The notes under the pieces were generated by a model that saw only the letters and a list, made by a program, of their open reading frames with translations, was not told the origin of the DNA and made no database searches. A stretch of DNA of 64,000 nt from DAOUKH01 sp034421515 (GTDB lineage: Bacteria > Chloroflexota > Dehalococcoidia > SHYB01): the NCBI GenBank assembly GCA_034421515.1, contig DAOUKH010000003.1, forward strand, positions 62,001-126,000. Reading direction: 5' to 3'. Position numbers and translations under genes: made by a program. Shown here in pieces: positions 34,058 through 43,203 of this stretch (positions are counted from its first letter, which is position 1; each line of letters opens with the position of its first letter).

Positions 34058-36408
34058 TACACATTCCCGTTCGACTGCTTGTGCTCCCACAGGGCCTCCA
34101 GCACCTTGGCCGGCGACATGGGCAGGCTGGTCATGCGGACGCCGGTGGCGTCGTAGACCGCGTTGGCGACCGCCGCCATCGGCGGCACCAAGGGGACCTC
34201 GCCGGCCCCGCGCACCGCGAAGGGATGTCCGTCGTGCGGCTTCTCTACGATGACCGTGTCGATCATGGGCACGTCCAGGCTGGTGGGCATGCGGTAGTCG
34301 AGGAACGTCGGGTTCTGCAGCAGCCCCGCCTCGTCGTAGTAGTACTCCTCATTCAGCGCCCAGCCGATTCCCGCCACGGCGCCGCCCTGCATCTGGCTCT
34401 CCACATAGCTGGGATGGATGGCCTTGCCCGCGTCCTGCGCTACGGTGTAGCGGAGGACGTCGACCTTCCCCGTCTCCAGGTCCACCTCCACGTCGGCGAT
34501 GTGGGCCGAGTAGGCCCCGCCGGGGCGCATCATGCTCGTCGCCGCCTTTCCCACGATGGGGCCGCCGGTCTTCATCTGCCGTGCCGCGATCTCGGCGAAC
34601 GTGGTTTTCAACTCTGGGTCCGACTTGTGGCGCAGCGCGCCGTCGTCATACTCCACGTCGTCGGGCGATGCTCCCCACACCAGGGCGGCACGCTCGATCA
34701 TCTGGCGCTTGACGTCCCGCGCCGCCTCGTAGGCGGCCCAGCCGGTCTTGTACGCCACGCTGCTGCCCCCGGTCTGCGAGGTGAAGCCGATTGAGTCGGT
34801 GTCCACGACGGTCGGCCGCACTTCTTCCGCCCGCAGGCCGAGCACCTCGGCGAGCTGCATCGCTATGGCGGCGCGGCTCCCGCCGATGTCGGGGGAGCCT
34901 TCGATCAGGCTCACCGTGCCGTCCTGGTTGACGCTGGCCACGCAGGCGGAGGGGCCGCCGGTGTTGCCCCAGAAGCCGTTGGCGACGCCGCGTCCGCGCC
35001 GCTTGCCCTTCGGGGCTGGTCCCCCGCCGCCGACGGGGGCGGCGTAGTGCGCGTGCTCCTTCGCGGCCTCCAACGTCTCGACGCAGCCGATGGCGCCGAA
35101 CTTGGGGCCGGTGACCTGCCGCGTTCCCTCGCGCGCCGCGTTGGCGAGCCGGAGCTCGAGGGGGTCCATGTTGAGGGCGCGGGCCAGCTCGTCGACCGCC
35201 TGCTCGGCCGCGAAGGCCGCGGCGGGAGCTCCCGGCGCGCGGTAGGCGGCGACCTTCTGCTTGTTCACGACCACGTCGCGAGCGTCGACGCGCAGGTTGG
35301 CGACGTCGTAGGCCGCGAAGATGCAGCGCGCGCCCGAGGCCAACGGCGAGCCGGGAAAGGCGCCGCCCTCGTACACCATGTCGGCCGTAGCGGCGGTGAT
35401 GCGCCCCGCGTTCGTCGCGCCGATCTTCACGGTGATGTCGGTCCCCGACGTCGGGCCCGTGCCGAAGAAGACCTCGGTGCGCGACATCGTGACCTTGACC
35501 GGCTGCCCAGTCTTCCTCGACAGCACCGCGGCCACCGGCTCGACGTAGACGATCGTCTTCCCGCCGAAGCCGCCGCCGATCTCCATCGGGATCACTTTAA
35601 TCTTCGAGACCGGCACCCCCACGATCTTGGCCAACTGCTCGCGGATGCCAAAGTGCCCCTGGGTGCTCGTCCAGACGGTGATCTTGTCCTTGTCCCAGTA
35701 CACGGTCGCCGAGTGCGGCTCGATGTAGCCCTGATGCACCGCCTCGGTGCGATAGCGCCGCTCGACGATCACGTCGGCCTCGGCGAAGCCGGCATCGGGA
35801 TCGCCGAGCTCGTGGATGAAATGCCGCGCCACGTTGGTGGGGACGGCATCGTCCCCGTCGTCGAGCATCCCGCCGGGGCCCATCGGGGAGTCGAGCGTGG
35901 CGAGACGCTCGTGCAGGACCGGCGCGCCGTCGGCCAACGCTTCGTCCGCGGTGAAGACCGCGGGCAGCGGTTCGTACTCGACCTCGATGGCGGCCAGCGC
36001 CTCCTCGGCGGCGTGGGGGCTGGTGGCGGCGACGGCGGCCACGGCGTGGCCCTTGTACAGCGCCTTCCCCCGCGCCAGGCAGTTCGCGCTCAGGATGCCG
36101 AAGTTCCGGATCTCGCCGGGTTCGACGTCGCTTGCCCGGTCGGAGACCTCGAAGAGGTCGGCCGAGGTCGCCACCGCCTTCACGCCGGGAAGCGCCAGCG
36201 CCTTCGACGCGTCGATGCGCTTGATTCGGGCGTGCGCGTGCGGGCTCCGCAGCAGCTTCCCGTAGAGGAGGTCCGGCATCGATACGTCGGCCCCGTAGCG
36301 GGCGTGCCCGGTCACCTTTTCGACGCCGTCATGGCGGACCGGCCGGGTGCCCAGGACCTTGTAGCTGGTGTTGGAGAGAACGGAGTTCGGCTCGTAGTCG
36401 GGCATCAT
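34057..36408 (-). CDS. Xanthine dehydrogenase-family molybdopterin-binding (large) subunit
   Basis: A 783-residue protein. Domain order: ald_Xan_dh_C N-terminal part (KVLGTRPVRHDGVEKVTGHARYGADV), then the molybdopterin domains with IGGGFGGKTIVYVEPVAAVLS, YRAPGAPAAAFAAEQAVDELA and, near the end, VRGAGEVPLVPPMAAVANAV, whose Glu is the expected catalytic base. It hydroxylates an aromatic, purine or aldehyde substrate (or CO in the CoxL branch); the CoxL active-site loop was not seen. The usual FAD and 2Fe-2S subunit genes are not beside it. It is the first gene of the minus-strand array. Confidence 0.93.
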   Translation of the reverse strand: MMPDYEPNSVLSNTSYKVLGTRPVRHDGVEKVTGHARYGADVSMPDLLYGKLLRSPHAHARIKRIDASKALALPGVKAVATSADLFEVSDRASDVEPGEIRNFGILSANCLARGKALYKGHAVAAVAATSPHAAEEALAAIEVEYEPLPAVFTADEALADGAPVLHERLATLDSPMGPGGMLDDGDDAVPTNVARHFIHELGDPDAGFAEADVIVERRYRTEAVHQGYIEPHSATVYWDKDKITVWTSTQGHFGIREQLAKIVGVPVSKIKVIPMEIGGGFGGKTIVYVEPVAAVLSRKTGQPVKVTMSRTEVFFGTGPTSGTDITVKIGATNAGRITAATADMVYEGGAFPGSPLASGARCIFAAYDVANLRVDARDVVVNKQKVAAYRAPGAPAAAFAAEQAVDELARALNMDPLELRLANAAREGTRQVTGPKFGAIGCVETLEAAKEHAHYAAPVGGGGPAPKGKRRGRGVANGFWGNTGGPSACVASVNQDGTVSLIEGSPDIGGSRAAIAMQLAEVLGLRAEEVRPTVVDTDSIGFTSQTGGSSVAYKTGWAAYEAARDVKRQMIERAALVWGASPDDVEYDDGALRHKSDPELKTTFAEIAARQMKTGGPIVGKAATSMMRPGGAYSAHIADVEVDLETGKVDVLRYTVAQDAGKAIHPSYVESQMQGGAVAGIGWALNEEYYYDEAGLLQNPTFLDYRMPTSLDVPMIDTVIVEKPHDGHPFAVRGAGEVPLVPPMAAVANAVYDATGVRMTSLPMSPAKVLEALWEHKQSNGNV

Positions 36409-36441
36409 TTCCCCCTGCGGCCCGTGGTGGTTGTGCGGCGG

Positions 36442-36477
36442 CCCCTCATCTCAATCTTCTCCCGTGGGGAGAAGAGG
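36442..36477. repeat. Dispersed repeat, family C
   Basis: CCCCTCATCTCAATCTTCTC then CCGTGGGGAGAAGAGG; the second half pairs with the TTCTCCC part. Copies occur at 40793-40828, 43322-43360 and, inverted, 16315-16352. It lies between the divergent XDH-type and rlmB genes. Confidence 0.72.
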
Positions 36478-36608
36478 CAAGACGCCCCCTCCAACGCGCC
36501 CACTACAGTCGGCGGGCGTAGAGTACCCGAACCGCGATTTCCGCGCCACAGAGAGCAGGGACCGGCCCCTGCTACAATGCCTGCGGCCCCTGAGGCACTC
36601 CTGGAGAC

Positions 36609-37463
36609 ATGCCCAAACCCCGCACCCAGAAGACGCCCCGGCGCGGAGGCGCGCGTCCCGCCGCCCGGCCCAAGCCGAGGCCGCGCCGGGCGGAGCCTGC
36701 GTCCCCGCCGCCGGAGTCCGAGCTCATCGAAGGGCGGCACCCCGTGCTGGAGGCGCTGCGCGCGGGGCGGCCCATCAACCGCGTCATCCTTTCCGGCGGG
36801 GGACGCCACTCGGGGGTCGCGGAGATCCTGCACCTGGCGCAACGGGCCGGCATCGTCGTCGACCGCGTCGACGCCGCCGCGATGGAGCGGCTGAGTCCCA
36901 GAGGCAAGCATCAGGGCGTCGCCGCCTTCGCCGCCGCCAAGGACTACGCCGGCCTCGACGACCTGCTCGCCGCCCCGCGCGCCGCCGGTATGCCGCCGCT
37001 CGTCGCGGTGCTCGACGGCATCACCGACCCGCAGAACCTCGGCGCGATCATCCGCACCGTCGAGGGGGCCGGAGGCCACGGCGTGGTCATTCCGAAGCGG
37101 CGCGCCGCCGGACTCACCGCCGCCGTCGCGAAGAGCTCGTCGGGAGCGCTGGAGTTCGTCCCCGTGGCTCGCGTCACCAACCTGGCGCGCGCCCTGCGCG
37201 ACCTCGCCGAATCCGGCGTGTGGAGCGTCGGCATCGACCCCTCAGCCGAGCAGGACTTCCGCGAGGCCGACTACACGGCGCCGACCGCCATCGTCATCGG
37301 CGCAGAGGGGAAGGGTCTGTCCAGGGTCGTCCGCGAGGCGTGCGACACGGTCGTGTCGATTCCGATGCGGGGTCGGGTCGCCTCGCTCAACGCCTCCGTC
37401 GCCGCCGCCCTGGCCCTCTACGAGGCCCTCCGCCAGCGGGAAGGGGCGGCTTCGGGCTCCTGA
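36609..37463 (+). CDS. rlmB: 23S rRNA (guanosine-2'-O-)-methyltransferase, RlmB/TrmH family
   Basis: A 284-residue SPOUT methyltransferase with a basic, Pro/Arg-rich N-terminal tail of about 38 residues. The substrate-binding domain starts at LIEGRHPVLEALRAGRPINRV, and the SPOUT motifs are LDGITDPQNLGAIIRT, AIVIGAEGKGLSRVVREACD and IPMRGRVASLNASVAAALALYE. It methylates a guanosine ribose in 23S rRNA using SAM. It stands alone, divergent from the array. Confidence 0.92.
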   Translation: MPKPRTQKTPRRGGARPAARPKPRPRRAEPASPPPESELIEGRHPVLEALRAGRPINRVILSGGGRHSGVAEILHLAQRAGIVVDRVDAAAMERLSPRGKHQGVAAFAAAKDYAGLDDLLAAPRAAGMPPLVAVLDGITDPQNLGAIIRTVEGAGGHGVVIPKRRAAGLTAAVAKSSSGALEFVPVARVTNLARALRDLAESGVWSVGIDPSAEQDFREADYTAPTAIVIGAEGKGLSRVVREACDTVVSIPMRGRVASLNASVAAALALYEALRQREGAASGS

Positions 37464-37466
37464 CCC

Positions 37467-37904
37467 CTACGGCTCCCCGAATTTGGGGGCATCGGCGGCG
37501 CCGATTGCCTGGAGCATGCCGAGGTAGTTGCCCTGCGACCAGGACTCGACGATCTGGCCGTCGTGGAGGCGGTAGATCTCGATGCCCTGGCCGGTGATCT
37601 CCTTGCCGGTGGCGGGCACGCCGGCGAATGGGCCGGCGTGCGTTCCGCTGAACCGGTAGATCACCGCGACCCGGTCGCCCTCCTCGATCATCTCCTCGAT
37701 CTCGAAGCGACCGTCGGGGAAGGCGGCCTTGGCGCGGGCGCGGCGCTTGCGGACGCCGTCGCGGCCCTGAATTCCCTCCGGCTGGACCGGGTTGTGGCCC
37801 ACGTAGCTCCGCGCGATGCACATCTCGAGCACGTCCATGTTGCCCGCGCTCAGAATCTGCTCGACGTACATCCGGCATACCTGCTTTTGCGTCAGCCTGC
37901 ACAT
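37467..37904 (-). CDS. SnoaL-like polyketide-cyclase/ester-cyclase family protein
   Basis: A 145-residue NTF2-fold protein: YVEQILSAGNMDVLEMCIARSYVGHNP, a FSGTHAGPFAGVPATGKEI block and IEIYRLHDGQIVESWSQGNYLGMLQAIG define the SnoaL/ester-cyclase group. It starts 9 bp after the DUF35 gene. Role unknown; NTF2-fold enzymes often serve as hydratases or isomerases in catabolic operons. Confidence 0.88.
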   Translation of the reverse strand: MCRLTQKQVCRMYVEQILSAGNMDVLEMCIARSYVGHNPVQPEGIQGRDGVRKRRARAKAAFPDGRFEIEEMIEEGDRVAVIYRFSGTHAGPFAGVPATGKEITGQGIEIYRLHDGQIVESWSQGNYLGMLQAIGAADAPKFGEP

Positions 37905-37913
37905 GGCGGACTC

Positions 37914-38333
37914 CTATCCCTGGACGGCCGGGCGGAAGAAGGGGAGCGTGACTTCCGGCGTGACCGCCTCGAAGAAGACCTCGACGGGGAAGCCGACGCG
38001 GACCTCCTCCGGCGCGACGTCGCGGATTCGGCACATGAGGCGCGGCCCCTCCTCCAGCTCGACGATGGCGATGACGTAGGGGACGTCGTCGGAGAAGCCG
38101 GGGTGGAAGGCCCGGTGGGAGATGGTGTAGGAGAAGACCGACCCCCGCCCGCTGACCTGCGTCCACTCCAGGTCGGGGCTGGCGTCGTGGGGGCAGAGGA
38201 CGCGGGGGTAGTGGACGAACGCCCCGCACGAGGCGCACCGCTGGATGCGGAGCTCGCCCTTCTTGCAGTACTCCCAGTAGGGCGCCGACTCCGCGCTCGG
38301 GATGGGAAGCGGCTTCAAGTAGGTATCGGCCAT
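37914..38333 (-). CDS. Zn-ribbon OB-fold (DUF35) protein
   Basis: A 139-residue protein with a rubredoxin-like zinc ribbon (LRIQRCASCGAFVHYPRVLCP, cysteines C-x2-C and one C further on) followed by an OB fold (GSVFSYTISHRAFHPGF, YVIAIVELEEGPRLMCRI). DUF35 proteins act with thiolase-like enzymes; this gene follows a thiolase-like gene by 18 bp. In the steroid pathway of Mycobacterium a DUF35 domain partners the Ltp2 aldolase. Confidence 0.93.
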   Translation of the reverse strand: MADTYLKPLPIPSAESAPYWEYCKKGELRIQRCASCGAFVHYPRVLCPHDASPDLEWTQVSGRGSVFSYTISHRAFHPGFSDDVPYVIAIVELEEGPRLMCRIRDVAPEEVRVGFPVEVFFEAVTPEVTLPFFRPAVQG

Positions 38334-38351
38334 GACGTGGTCCTCCGCCGG

Positions 38352-39521
38352 CTACCGCGCCGAGAGCAGCATGACGCCGCCGTTGCCGAAATCGCCCATG
38401 CCGGTCACGACGCACGGGTCGGGGTCGGCGACCTGGGCCTGTCCCGCCGTCCCGCGTAGCTGCTTCACCGCCTCTGCGACGTGGTTGAGGCCCGACTGCG
38501 AGTGCGCCTGAGAGTGCAGGCCGCCGTGGGTGTTCACCGGCAGCTTGCCGCCGAGGCCGATGTTGCCCTCGGCCACGAATGGGCCGCCCTCGCCGGGCCT
38601 GACGATGCCCAGGTTCTCCAGTGTGTAGATCGGGATGAAGGTGAACGGGTCGTAGAACATCGCCAGCTTCAAGTCTTGCGGCGTCAGGCCCGCTATGGCG
38701 AAGGCCCGAGGCGCGGCTTTGGCGATGCCGACGCGGCCGTGGTCGACGCGCGTGGCCGTCGAGCTCGGCGAGTCGGGGTGCCCCTCCGCGATGCCCAAGA
38801 TGCGGGCCGGCCCGTGCTTGGCGTCGGCCGCCCGCTCCGCCGAGGAGACGACCACCGCGGTCGCGCCGTCGGTCTCGATGCAGCAGTCGAACAGGTGGAA
38901 CGGCGTGGTGATCATCCGAGAGGCCTGGTGGTCGTCGATGGTGATGGGCGCCCGCATGATCGCCTTCTCGTTCATGCCCGCATGACGGCGCATCGTCACC
39001 GCCACCGCGCCGAGGTGCTCGCTCGTCGTGCCGTAGAGGTGCATGTGCCGCTGGGCGATCAGCGCGTAGAACTGCATGGGCACGTTGGCGCCGTAGATGC
39101 CCTCGAACTCCATCGAGACCATGTGCTGACGGTGCGGCGCCTGGATGCCCCGCGCCGCTTGGGCATGGGAGATGCGGTGCATCGACGAGCCGTTGCGTCC
39201 CGAGACGACCACCACGTGATTCGCCACCCCGGAGGCCACCGCCATGGCAGCGTCTTGGATGCCCGCGATCCCGCTCGCCCCGCCGATGTGCAACGTGACC
39301 GAAAAGCGCAGGTCGGGCGTGCCCATGTTGTCGACGAAGTCCTCGGCGGTGAGGCCGGGGCCGATCGAGCTGGGGATGAAGCCGTCGACGTCATGGGGAT
39401 TGAGGCCGGCGTCGGCCACGGCGCGGGTGATGGCCTGAAGCTGGAGGGCCTTGTCGGACATCCCCGAGTTCTTGGAGTACTCGGTCTCTCCGATGCCGGT
39501 GATCGCGGCGGCGGCGCGCAT
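38352..39521 (-). CDS. Thiolase-family protein without the nucleophilic cysteine (SCP-x/Ltp2-like)
   Basis: A 389-residue thiolase-fold protein. The N-terminal AAAITGIGETEYSKNSG and HVVVVSGRNGS are typical of the lipid-transfer/SCP-x thiolase group. At residues 78-84, where thiolases have the catalytic Cys in an ACASG-like turn, it reads HIGGASG, so the nucleophile is missing. C-terminal NTHGGLHSQAHSQSG keeps the HGG region. Lack of this Cys together with a DUF35 partner next door points to a retro-aldolase of the Ltp2 kind, or to a ketosteroid/side-chain-like substrate, rather than a thiolase. This is an inference from family knowledge. Confidence 0.88.
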   Translation of the reverse strand: MRAAAAITGIGETEYSKNSGMSDKALQLQAITRAVADAGLNPHDVDGFIPSSIGPGLTAEDFVDNMGTPDLRFSVTLHIGGASGIAGIQDAAMAVASGVANHVVVVSGRNGSSMHRISHAQAARGIQAPHRQHMVSMEFEGIYGANVPMQFYALIAQRHMHLYGTTSEHLGAVAVTMRRHAGMNEKAIMRAPITIDDHQASRMITTPFHLFDCCIETDGATAVVVSSAERAADAKHGPARILGIAEGHPDSPSSTATRVDHGRVGIAKAAPRAFAIAGLTPQDLKLAMFYDPFTFIPIYTLENLGIVRPGEGGPFVAEGNIGLGGKLPVNTHGGLHSQAHSQSGLNHVAEAVKQLRGTAGQAQVADPDPCVVTGMGDFGNGGVMLLSAR

Positions 39522-39591
39522 GATTTCCTCAGAAAGGGCGGGGTGCGGCGAGCATATCGGCGCCCTCCGGGGGCGTCAATCTGCGTCCCTC

Positions 39592-40635
39592 CTACGGCTC
39601 GCGGGCCGCGAGGGCGCGCTCGACCTTCCGGCGCAGGCCCCGCATCCATCCCCGCACCGCCGAGTTCGACGGCGCAACGGCGAATGAGCGGGCCATGATG
39701 CGGTAGACGGCGCCCCGGCTGATCTTCGCCGGCCGCGCCGGGTCGAGCCACATGGGGTTGCGGGCCAGGGCCTCCAACGTGCGGAGGCCGATTAGGGCGG
39801 GCCAGAGCGCCGCCAGCCGCAGACGCAGCGCGCGGCGCGGAATCGCCAGGATGTACGACTCCGCCGCCCCGTAGTGCTCCAGCGCCAGCCGGACCAGCGA
39901 GGCCGCGGCGGGCCACGCCTGCTCCGACTTCTCAGGGTGCAGCAGATCGGGGGGAGCGAGCCCCAGCGCGGCGACCTCGTCGGCGGGGAGATAGCACCGG
40001 CCCTTTCGCAGGTCGCGGGGGGCGTCGCGGAGCACGTTGGTCAACTGCAGCGCCTTGCCGAACCGTACGCCTGCCGCCGCGGAAGCCTCGGCGTCCCAAT
40101 GCCGTAGCGCCGGGTCGTGGGCCATCGTCATCTCAGTCCAGAACTCGCCGACGCAGCCAGCCACGAGGTAGATGTAGCGGTCGAGGGCGACCCGGTCGGG
40201 GAGGGCGACCAATGCGCCGGGCTCTCCCTGCGGGAACGTCCGCAGGTCCATCTCCATCCCCTCGGTGAGGGTGGTCACGACGGAGCGGATTCGGGCGCGG
40301 TCCGCCTCTGCAGTCTCGTCGAGCAGGGCCAGGGCCCGCGCCGCGGCTTGGAGGAGCCGGCGCTCCGCGGCGTCGTCGGCTTCCGGCGGGGTCCAAGAGC
40401 CTTCGACGCCTTGCACTTGCGCGCGGAAGGCGAGGAGCCGGGCCAGGCGATCGTCGGGTGCAAGCGCCGCGGTGTCGGCGATGGTGTCGGCGGTGCGGGC
40501 GAGCAGGTAGGCCAGTCCGATCTGGCCTCGTACTGAGCCCGGCAGGGCCCGGAGCGTCAGGTAGAACGAACGGGAGACGCCGCGCAGCATGGTGGTCAGC
40601 AGCTCGCGCCGCTCACGGTCCGTGACGGTCTCCAT
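39592..40635 (-). CDS. Squalene/phytoene synthase family protein
   Basis: A 347-residue head-to-head prenyl synthase. The two acidic motifs are DTIAD in LLARTADTIADT and DAPRD in QLTNVLRDAPRDL; SRSFYLTLRALP is the family N-terminus. The pattern is closer to squalene synthase than to phytoene synthase, but the product cannot be fixed from sequence alone. ATG 40635, preceded by AAGGGAG at 12 nt, is preferred over the upstream start at 40701. No other isoprenoid gene is in the window. Confidence 0.88.
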   Translation of the reverse strand: METVTDRERRELLTTMLRGVSRSFYLTLRALPGSVRGQIGLAYLLARTADTIADTAALAPDDRLARLLAFRAQVQGVEGSWTPPEADDAAERRLLQAAARALALLDETAEADRARIRSVVTTLTEGMEMDLRTFPQGEPGALVALPDRVALDRYIYLVAGCVGEFWTEMTMAHDPALRHWDAEASAAAGVRFGKALQLTNVLRDAPRDLRKGRCYLPADEVAALGLAPPDLLHPEKSEQAWPAAASLVRLALEHYGAAESYILAIPRRALRLRLAALWPALIGLRTLEALARNPMWLDPARPAKISRGAVYRIMARSFAVAPSNSAVRGWMRGLRRKVERALAAREP

Positions 40636-40700
40636 ACCGGTCGGGCTCCCTTCTTTCACCGGCTCGCACTGATGCGTACTGTACCCCAAGGTGGCTCGCA

Positions 40701-40893
40701 TAACGGCTCCGGTTGTGAGGGAGCGGGCGATTCGCGAATCGCCCCTACAGGGGAGGGTCGGCGATTTCGATTGCCGTTGGCGGTTGGCGGGGGTCCCTCA
40801 TCTCAATCTTCTCCCGAGGGAGAAGAGGTCCGGAGGGGGACCGCCGCGGCCCTCCCCAGCCCTCTCTCAGTCTCTCCCAAGGGGAGAAGGCTT
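40701..40893. repeat. Cluster of dispersed repeats, families A, C and B
   Basis: The 394-bp gap before the peptide-binding lipoprotein contains family A (40701-40757, same as 26603-26660), family C (40793-40828) and family B (40858-40893: CCCTCTCTCAGTCTCTCCCA). Between 40894 and 41010 no gene or repeat is seen; the promoter of the lipoprotein gene should be there, but no clear -35/-10 pair was found. Confidence 0.75.
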
Positions 40894-41029
40894 AGGGGCG
40901 GCTTCCCCAGAGGCGGCGACTCTTGCCAATGCCGTAGGGAGGCGCTACCCTTACGCGACGCGCCTAGCGCCGGCCAGTTGTGCTTGCCGTGAACCGCCGC
41001 CGCTAGACCAGAGTTGGAGGAAGCAAGCG

Positions 41030-43123
41030 ATGTGGATTAAGAAGGGTCGACAGCTAACCGGCCTTGTCGCCGCCGCGGTGATCACCGCGCTCGTGGTGGC
41101 GGCCTGCGGCGGAGCCGATCCAACAGCAGTGCCCCCGCCACCACCGCCGACCCAGGCGCCGCTGATTGTCGTCCCGACGGCAACCCCCGCGCCGACCAAA
41201 GCGCCCGAGGTCGTCGTGCAGACGGCGGCACCAGAGGCCACTCCGACGCCGCCGCCCACGCAGGCGCCGGTTGTCGTGGTTGAGACGGCGGCTCCCCAGG
41301 AGGCGCCGACGGCTGCGCCGACTCCGACGCCGCGCGTTGTCGTGCAGGTTCCCACCGCCACCCCCGTCCCCGGTGTGGGCGGCGTTTCAGAGGTACTCAA
41401 GGGCTTCCGCTGGCTCCAAGGCCCCGGTCTCGAGAGCTGGCGTCAGGCGCCGAAGCGCGGCGGTACCCATACCTATGCCTTCCCCAGCCCCAGCAGCGGC
41501 ACGGACCAGATCCTCAACCGGTCCTACACCGTTTCCACCGCGATCAGCTTCGTCTACAACAAGCTGTTCACCTGCCAGTTCTCCCCGCTCATGGTCGAGG
41601 CCGATCCGGGAAGCTGCTTCCCCGTCGGCGACCTCATCTCGGAGTGGGAGTCCAACGCGGACGGCTCCTCGTGGACGATGAAGATCCACCCCGACGCGGT
41701 CTGGCACAACATGCCGTCAGACTCTCGCGGCTACACGACGGACCTCTCCGATCTCTACGGCAGGCCGGTCGTCTCCGAGGACATCGTCCATACCCTGAAC
41801 TACTGGCAGGGCAAGCTGACTAGGCCCGACGGCGAACCGCAGGGAACGCCCTCGGCGCAGCAGCACGCCCAGGCCGTAGAGAGCGCGGAGATCGTGGACG
41901 ACAAGACCCTGGTCTTCAACCTCGTAGGCCCCGACCCGTACTTCACCGCGAACTTCTCGCAGTTCAACGCGCGCGTCGTGCCGCCCGAGATCTTCAACCT
42001 CGAGGGCGACTACAGCCAGCGGACCGTCGGCTCCGGCCCGTTCCGCTTGGACAACTACGACCGCCAGGTGGAGTGGGGCGGGAACGCCAACCCGGACTAC
42101 TTCAAGACCGGCGCCGACGGCGCACCGCTGCCCTACCTCGACCGGCATCAGGTCAAGGTGCTCGGCGGCGACCTCACCCGCTCCGGTTTCATCACCGGCC
42201 AGATCGACAACGGGTTGAGCGTGGGCATCAGCGGGCCGTCCTCCGCGCTCAACTTCGGGCGGAGCTGCCCCCAGTGCCAGATCATCGAGTACTTCCTCTC
42301 TTCAAACACCTCGAGGATTCTCGGCTTCAAGCACCTCCCCACGGAGAATTTCCCGGACCCGTACTTCGCCGACCGTAACGCCCGCCTCGCCGTCGCCAAG
42401 GCGATTGACTACGAAAGCATCGGCGAGAACCTCTTCGAGGGCGCCTGGATCATGACGCCGGTCGCTCAACCTTGGGGCCTCCTCTGGGACAGCCCGCCGA
42501 CGCTTAGCCAGATGGGCCTCGACCTGCCGGACGATGAGAACCCGTTCATCTACGACCCCGACCGCGCCAAGGAGCTGTGGGCCATGGCCGGCAAGGAGCC
42601 GGGCGAGAAGCTCACCCTGTACTACCACCAGTACAACGCAACCCATACCACCTACACCGTTGCGCTGGGAGCGTCGATCGCCGAAGCTCTCGATATCGAG
42701 GTCGAGGTCTTGAAGGTCCCCGACATCTCGATCCTCTACTCCATGTCGGGGTTCGTGAATCCGGTGGACATTCAGAACCACGAGTTCCTGATCACCCACA
42801 CCCGGGCGACCGGCGCCCACCGTGCCTTCGTGCCGCTCAAGAACAAGTCCGACGACCTGCAGAACTACTTCGGTTTCAATAACGCGCGCATGGACGAGAT
42901 CGCCGACGAGTGGGCCCTTGCCCCCGAGTTCGAGCGCGAGAAGGAGCTCATGCAGGAGTACTACGCCGAGACGATCAAGGAGCTGATCTACATGCCGGCC
43001 ATTACCGAGGCCAGCTATGACGTCCAGAGTGCCCGCGTCCGCAACAGCTACCAGCAGCTGAGCGGCGGACGGGCCTTCCACCAGGGCGGTCAGCTCACCG
43101 AGATCATCTGGCTCGACGACTAG
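41030..43123 (+). CDS. ABC transporter peptide-type substrate-binding lipoprotein
   Basis: A 697-residue secreted lipoprotein. The signal peptide has the lipobox VVAAC with Cys26, then a proline/threonine-rich spacer of about 90 residues (to about residue 115) carries it away from the membrane. The rest is a family 5 binding protein (DppA/OppA type): SEWESNADGSSWTMKIHPDAVWHN, VVSEDIVHTLNYW and PYFTANFSQFNARVVPPEIF are characteristic. ATG 41030 sits behind TTGGAGGAAG. It delivers peptides or another solute to an ABC permease; the permease is not in the window. A strong terminator follows at 43150-43182. Confidence 0.93.
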   Translation: MWIKKGRQLTGLVAAAVITALVVAACGGADPTAVPPPPPPTQAPLIVVPTATPAPTKAPEVVVQTAAPEATPTPPPTQAPVVVVETAAPQEAPTAAPTPTPRVVVQVPTATPVPGVGGVSEVLKGFRWLQGPGLESWRQAPKRGGTHTYAFPSPSSGTDQILNRSYTVSTAISFVYNKLFTCQFSPLMVEADPGSCFPVGDLISEWESNADGSSWTMKIHPDAVWHNMPSDSRGYTTDLSDLYGRPVVSEDIVHTLNYWQGKLTRPDGEPQGTPSAQQHAQAVESAEIVDDKTLVFNLVGPDPYFTANFSQFNARVVPPEIFNLEGDYSQRTVGSGPFRLDNYDRQVEWGGNANPDYFKTGADGAPLPYLDRHQVKVLGGDLTRSGFITGQIDNGLSVGISGPSSALNFGRSCPQCQIIEYFLSSNTSRILGFKHLPTENFPDPYFADRNARLAVAKAIDYESIGENLFEGAWIMTPVAQPWGLLWDSPPTLSQMGLDLPDDENPFIYDPDRAKELWAMAGKEPGEKLTLYYHQYNATHTTYTVALGASIAEALDIEVEVLKVPDISILYSMSGFVNPVDIQNHEFLITHTRATGAHRAFVPLKNKSDDLQNYFGFNNARMDEIADEWALAPEFEREKELMQEYYAETIKELIYMPAITEASYDVQSARVRNSYQQLSGGRAFHQGGQLTEIIWLDD

Positions 43124-43149
43124 ACGAATCCGATTCGTTCGGACCGGAC

Positions 43150-43182
43150 AGAGGGGGCTCGGAACCGAGCCCTCTCTCTTTT
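43150..43182 (+). terminator. Rho-independent terminator of the binding-protein gene
   Basis: AGAGGGGGCTCG pairs with CGAGCCCTCTCT over about 12 bp (one G-U) around GAAC, followed by CTTTT. It lies 26 bp beyond the stop codon. Confidence 0.88.
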
Positions 43183-43203
43183 GGGCCATTTTGCCCGGTC
43201 CCG

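Noticed and set aside
40691..41029. N-terminal extension of the substrate-binding lipoprotein up to 40691
   Set aside because: It crosses dispersed repeats, has no homology, and a perfect signal peptide with ribosome binding site starts at 41030.
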